NCBI RefSeq assembly: GCF_009877435.1
Contig: NZ_WXEX01000013.1
Span: forward strand, 62,001 to 126,000
Direction of reading: 5' to 3'
Origin: Heliomicrobium gestii
Lineage (GTDB): Bacteria; Bacillota; Desulfitobacteriia; Heliobacteriales; Heliobacteriaceae
Length of the DNA stretch: 64,000 nt
Positions 62,390-64,000 of the stretch are shown here, in pieces. Every line of letters starts with the position of its first letter. Within the stretch, counting starts at the first letter, position 1. The notes below the pieces were generated by a model, which saw only the letters and a program-made list of their open reading frames with translations, was not told where the DNA came from and did no database searches. Position numbers and translations under genes: made by a program.

Positions 62390-62604
62390 GCCGATCCCCT
62401 CCTTCACAGCTTCCTCTTTTACGGAATATTCAGATAATATACGATATGGCCGCTTGCGTCAATGGTTTCATGGAAGAAAGAAAAAGCCTGCCAGCGGAAG
62501 CGGCAAGCAGGAATCCGGCCTGCCTAAGAGAATAAAAAGAAGAAGCATTGGCTTCTCGACCCCACACGCCGACGCCTTTGCCACAGTAGAAAGGGGAACG
62601 ATGC

Positions 62605-63873
62605 TTGTTGGGCAAACTGTTGATTCAGGGGGGGACCCCCCTGGAAGGGCGCGTACCCATCAGCGGCGCCAAGAATGCGACTCTTCCCGTCATGGCCGCC
62701 TGCTTTCTGGCCCATGGCGAGACGATTTTGGAAAATATCCCGGAAATCACCGATGTGGATGTATTGATGGAGATTTGCCGCGAAATGGGCGGCGAAGGGG
62801 AGTGGCTGGAGCGAGGCGTCATCCGCTTGAACGTTCCCGACACGATCTCCAGTAAGACCTCGTACATACTGGCCAAACGGCTGCGGGCATCGAATCTCTT
62901 GCTGGGCTCGTTGGTGGGGCGCTTCGGCTGGGCCGAGGTGGCCCTGCCGGGCGGCGACAACATCGGCACCCGGCCCATGGATTTACATATTAAAGGCCTC
63001 TCCGTCCTCGGCGCGGAACTGAAGATCGAACACGGCTACATCCGTGGCGGTGTGGCCGGTGGCGGCAAGCGACTGAAAGGCGGCAAGATCTACCTCGACT
63101 TCCCCTCCGTGGGCGCGACGGAAAATATCATGATGGCCGCCGCCACCGCCCAGGGGCAGACGATCATCGAAAACTGCGCCAAGGAGCCGGAGATCGTCGA
63201 CCTGGCCAACTTCCTCAACGCCATGGGCGCCCGCATCCGCGGCGCCGGCACCGACCTGATCCGCATCGATGGCGTGAGCGAACTGCACGGCACCCGGTAT
63301 ACGGTCATCCCGGACCGCATCGAGGCCGGCACCTTCATGATCGCCGCCGCCGCGACGCGCGGCCGCGTGTTGGTGGAGAACGTGATCCCCACCCACCTCC
63401 ACGCCATCGCCTCGAAGCTGCGCGAGATCGGCGTCCGCGTCGAAGAGGGTGACGACCAGATCTTTGTCGACGGCACCGGCGAATTCCGGCCTGTCGATGT
63501 AAAAACGCTTCCCTATCCTGGCTTCCCCACGGACATGCAATCCCAACTGATGGCATTGCTTTCGACAGTCAACGGCATCAGCATGATCGTCGAAAACGTC
63601 TATGAGAACCGCCTGCGCGTCGTCGATGAGCTGCAGCGTATGGGCGCCCAGATTAAGATTGAAGGCCGCACCGCCGTCATCGACGGCGTGAAGGGGCTGT
63701 CAAGCGCGCAAGTGAAAGCCTCAGACCTGCGGGCCGGCGCGGCGCTGATCATCGCCGGGCTTATGGCCGAAGGTGAGACAGAGGTCGCCTGCCTCCACCA
63801 TGTCCTGCGCGGCTATGAGCGGCTCGAAGAGAAGCTGCTTGCCCTGGGCGCCCGGGTGAGGCGGGTCTCCTAA
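62605..63873 (+). CDS. murA: UDP-N-acetylglucosamine 1-carboxyvinyltransferase, Asp-type active site
   Basis: The 422-residue protein has the EPSP-synthase fold and MurA signatures: PISGAKNATLPVMAA (catalytic Lys in GAKNA), RASNLLLGSLVGRFG, GTRPMDLHIKGL, FPTDMQSQLMALL. The first committed step of peptidoglycan synthesis transfers enolpyruvyl from PEP to UDP-GlcNAc. The residue that is Cys in most enzymes (PGGCxIG) is Asp118 here (PGGDNIG; codon 62956-62958). That change is known in Mycobacterium tuberculosis and Chlamydia and gives fosfomycin resistance with activity kept. TTG 62605 has AAGGGGA upstream. Confidence 0.95.
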   Translation: MLGKLLIQGGTPLEGRVPISGAKNATLPVMAACFLAHGETILENIPEITDVDVLMEICREMGGEGEWLERGVIRLNVPDTISSKTSYILAKRLRASNLLLGSLVGRFGWAEVALPGGDNIGTRPMDLHIKGLSVLGAELKIEHGYIRGGVAGGGKRLKGGKIYLDFPSVGATENIMMAAATAQGQTIIENCAKEPEIVDLANFLNAMGARIRGAGTDLIRIDGVSELHGTRYTVIPDRIEAGTFMIAAAATRGRVLVENVIPTHLHAIASKLREIGVRVEEGDDQIFVDGTGEFRPVDVKTLPYPGFPTDMQSQLMALLSTVNGISMIVENVYENRLRVVDELQRMGAQIKIEGRTAVIDGVKGLSSAQVKASDLRAGAALIIAGLMAEGETEVACLHHVLRGYERLEEKLLALGARVRRVS

Positions 63874-63980
63874 GTCCGGCAACCGTTTCCCGCTCTCTTG
63901 ATTCGCACCCTGATTGAACCACCCTTTCGCTCATCCTACTCTTCACCATCTGCACCCTACTTCCACCACCCATCACAGAA

Positions 63981-64000
63981 AGAAGGAAACAACCGTTGCT
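63981..64000 (+). other. Start of the next gene (partial)
   Basis: GAAGGAAA is followed by TTG at 63996, where the window ends. The position after murA is often spoIID, but nothing can be read here. Confidence 0.3.

Overview
The window is a chromosomal segment of a GC-rich, endospore-forming Clostridia-type Firmicute. The sequence shows the spore-associated LonC protease, the SCIFF peptide with its radical SAM maturase, a GdpP/L9/DnaB block and strong AGGAGG-type ribosome binding sites with many GTG and TTG starts. A heliobacterial or Peptococcaceae-like host is my inference; no photosynthesis gene lies here. Several blocks (YybS-GdpP-L9-LonC-DnaB-PurA, MscS-DUF951-YchF-Ssb, DnaD-helicase loader) sit near the replication origin in many Firmicutes, so the segment may be origin-proximal.

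Region 1-2.8 kb is AT-rich and looks foreign: a cut-off gene, a secreted copper-amine-oxidase-stalk protein and one intact ISL3-family insertion sequence. From 2.9 to 9.3 kb come an HD-GYP response regulator, a MoaD/ThiS-like protein, a polysaccharide deacetylase, and a ComA-ComB pair that should make sulfolactate, followed by a UPF0756 membrane protein. From 9.5 to 14.2 kb the minus strand carries small membrane proteins, an MFS exporter and acetyl-CoA synthetase. Two DnaA-box clusters flank the exporter/synthetase pair. From 14.5 to 22.2 kb lie a CadC-like ArsR sensor, a two-gene metal-permease set, a Ski2/HelY-like helicase that is unusual for this phylum, thioredoxin, a methyltransferase, an Rrf2 regulator and a flavin-binding protein.

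From 22.3 to 35.7 kb there is a small siroheme protein with a DUF1858 redox partner, primosome genes (DnaD-like and helicase loader), CvpA, an M18 aminopeptidase, a DsrE-like protein, HEAT, MscS, DUF951, two minus-strand membrane proteins (one too short for ordinary ORF calling), YchF, Ssb and an exonuclease. A 1427-residue secreted repeat protein fills 35.9-40.2 kb. The YybS-GdpP-L9-LonC-DnaB block follows, then carbonic anhydrase, PurA with a structured leader, two tRNA genes and Lgt.

From 51.6 to 64 kb lie the SCIFF (ranthipeptide) cassette, a molybdopterin oxidoreductase with no ordinary start codon near its ribosome site, an M23/LysM/G5 peptidase, a fused CoA-binding/thioredoxin-reductase protein behind a CsoR-like operator, RarD, a TPR protein, a membrane metallopeptidase, a small zinc-ribbon protein and MurA. 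This MurA has Asp in place of the catalytic Cys, which predicts fosfomycin resistance.
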